Assembly: GCA_963715255.1 (NCBI GenBank)
Contig: CAVQRN010000012.1
Location: forward strand, 1 to 34,548
DNA length: 34,548 nt
Source of the DNA: JAHEEL01 sp963715255
Lineage (GTDB): Bacteria; Actinomycetota; Acidimicrobiia; Spongiisociales; UBA5794
Direction: 5' to 3'
Shown: positions 34,544 through 34,548 of the stretch, piece after piece
Layout of the letters: each line of letters begins with the position of its first letter
Numbering within the stretch: the first letter of the stretch is position 1
Program-made: the position numbers and the translations under genes
Notes under the pieces: model-generated
Databases searched by the model: none
What the model was told of the DNA's origin: nothing
What the model saw: only the letters and a program-made list of their open reading frames with translations

Positions 34544-34548
34544 GGCGG

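Larger units (their letters stand above)
32879..34548. mobile_element. One end of an integrative element inserted at tRNA-Glu
   Basis: A tyrosine integrase and an excisionase-like gene lie head to tail on the minus strand immediately after tRNA-Glu, with the integrase nearest the tRNA. This is the usual layout of actinomycete integrative elements and prophages. The element runs out of the window, so its other end, att duplication and cargo cannot be seen. The left boundary is approximate. Confidence 0.7.

Overview
The window is GC-rich bacterial chromosome from an actinobacterium, plausibly of the Acidimicrobiia type. This is inferred from four things: the conserved actinobacterial run cysteine desulfurase - mnmA - MetE-like - ligA followed by gatCAB; a MurA whose active-site Cys is Asp, as in Mycobacterium; N-succinyl DAP synthesis genes; and many genes whose start codon lies 6-7 bases after a TANNNT -10 box, which suggests leaderless transcripts. 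No marker gene here fixes the genus.

Layout. 1-3.8 kb: 5' end of rpiB (minus strand), murA, an Nfu-type Fe-S protein, meaB and an enoyl-CoA hydratase. 3.8-10.1 kb: a membrane-anchored alpha/beta hydrolase, then the tightly overlapping run cysteine desulfurase - mnmA - MetE-like - ligA. 10.2-11.1 kb: two small membrane-associated proteins on the minus strand. 11.2-14.2 kb: dapC, dapD and dapE, the succinylase branch of lysine/diaminopimelate synthesis. 14.3-17.6 kb: a three-gene ABC exporter. 17.5-18.9 kb: a YczE-like membrane protein and an Hsp20 chaperone on the minus strand. 18.9-22.8 kb: gatC-gatA-gatB and a HAD phosphatase. 22.8-27.8 kb: pgpA, an S9 peptidase and a DinG-like helicase, flanked by palindromic and heptamer repeats. 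27.8-32.6 kb: an MTA/SAH nucleosidase, then ilvE, an unknown gene, an FAH-family gene, gltX and a VOC protein. 32.7-32.9 kb: tRNA-Gln(CTG), tRNA-Glu(CTC) and a strong terminator. 32.9 kb to the end: a tyrosine integrase and an excisionase-like gene, i.e. one end of an integrated element that continues outside the window.

How the genes work together. GltX, tRNA-Gln, tRNA-Glu and GatCAB together give the indirect route to Gln-tRNA(Gln). Cysteine desulfurase and MnmA form the sulfur relay for 2-thiouridine in tRNA, and Nfu shares the sulfur/Fe-S theme. MurA and DapCDE feed peptidoglycan precursor synthesis.

Quality warning. Eight genes (murA, meaB, enoyl-CoA hydratase, ligA, gatA, gatB, S9 peptidase, dinG) are interrupted by 12 single-base-type frame changes. 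Joining the frames restores a normal family length and motif order in every case. Several of these genes are essential in most bacteria, so sequencing or assembly indels are the likeliest cause. I give the full restored spans as single genes. I saw no CRISPR array, rRNA gene or insertion sequence. The most unusual items are the tRNA-linked integrative element with unseen cargo, a possible start-codon-occluding RNA fold in front of hsp20, an alpha/beta hydrolase with Asp at the nucleophile position, and repeat families in the intergenic gaps.
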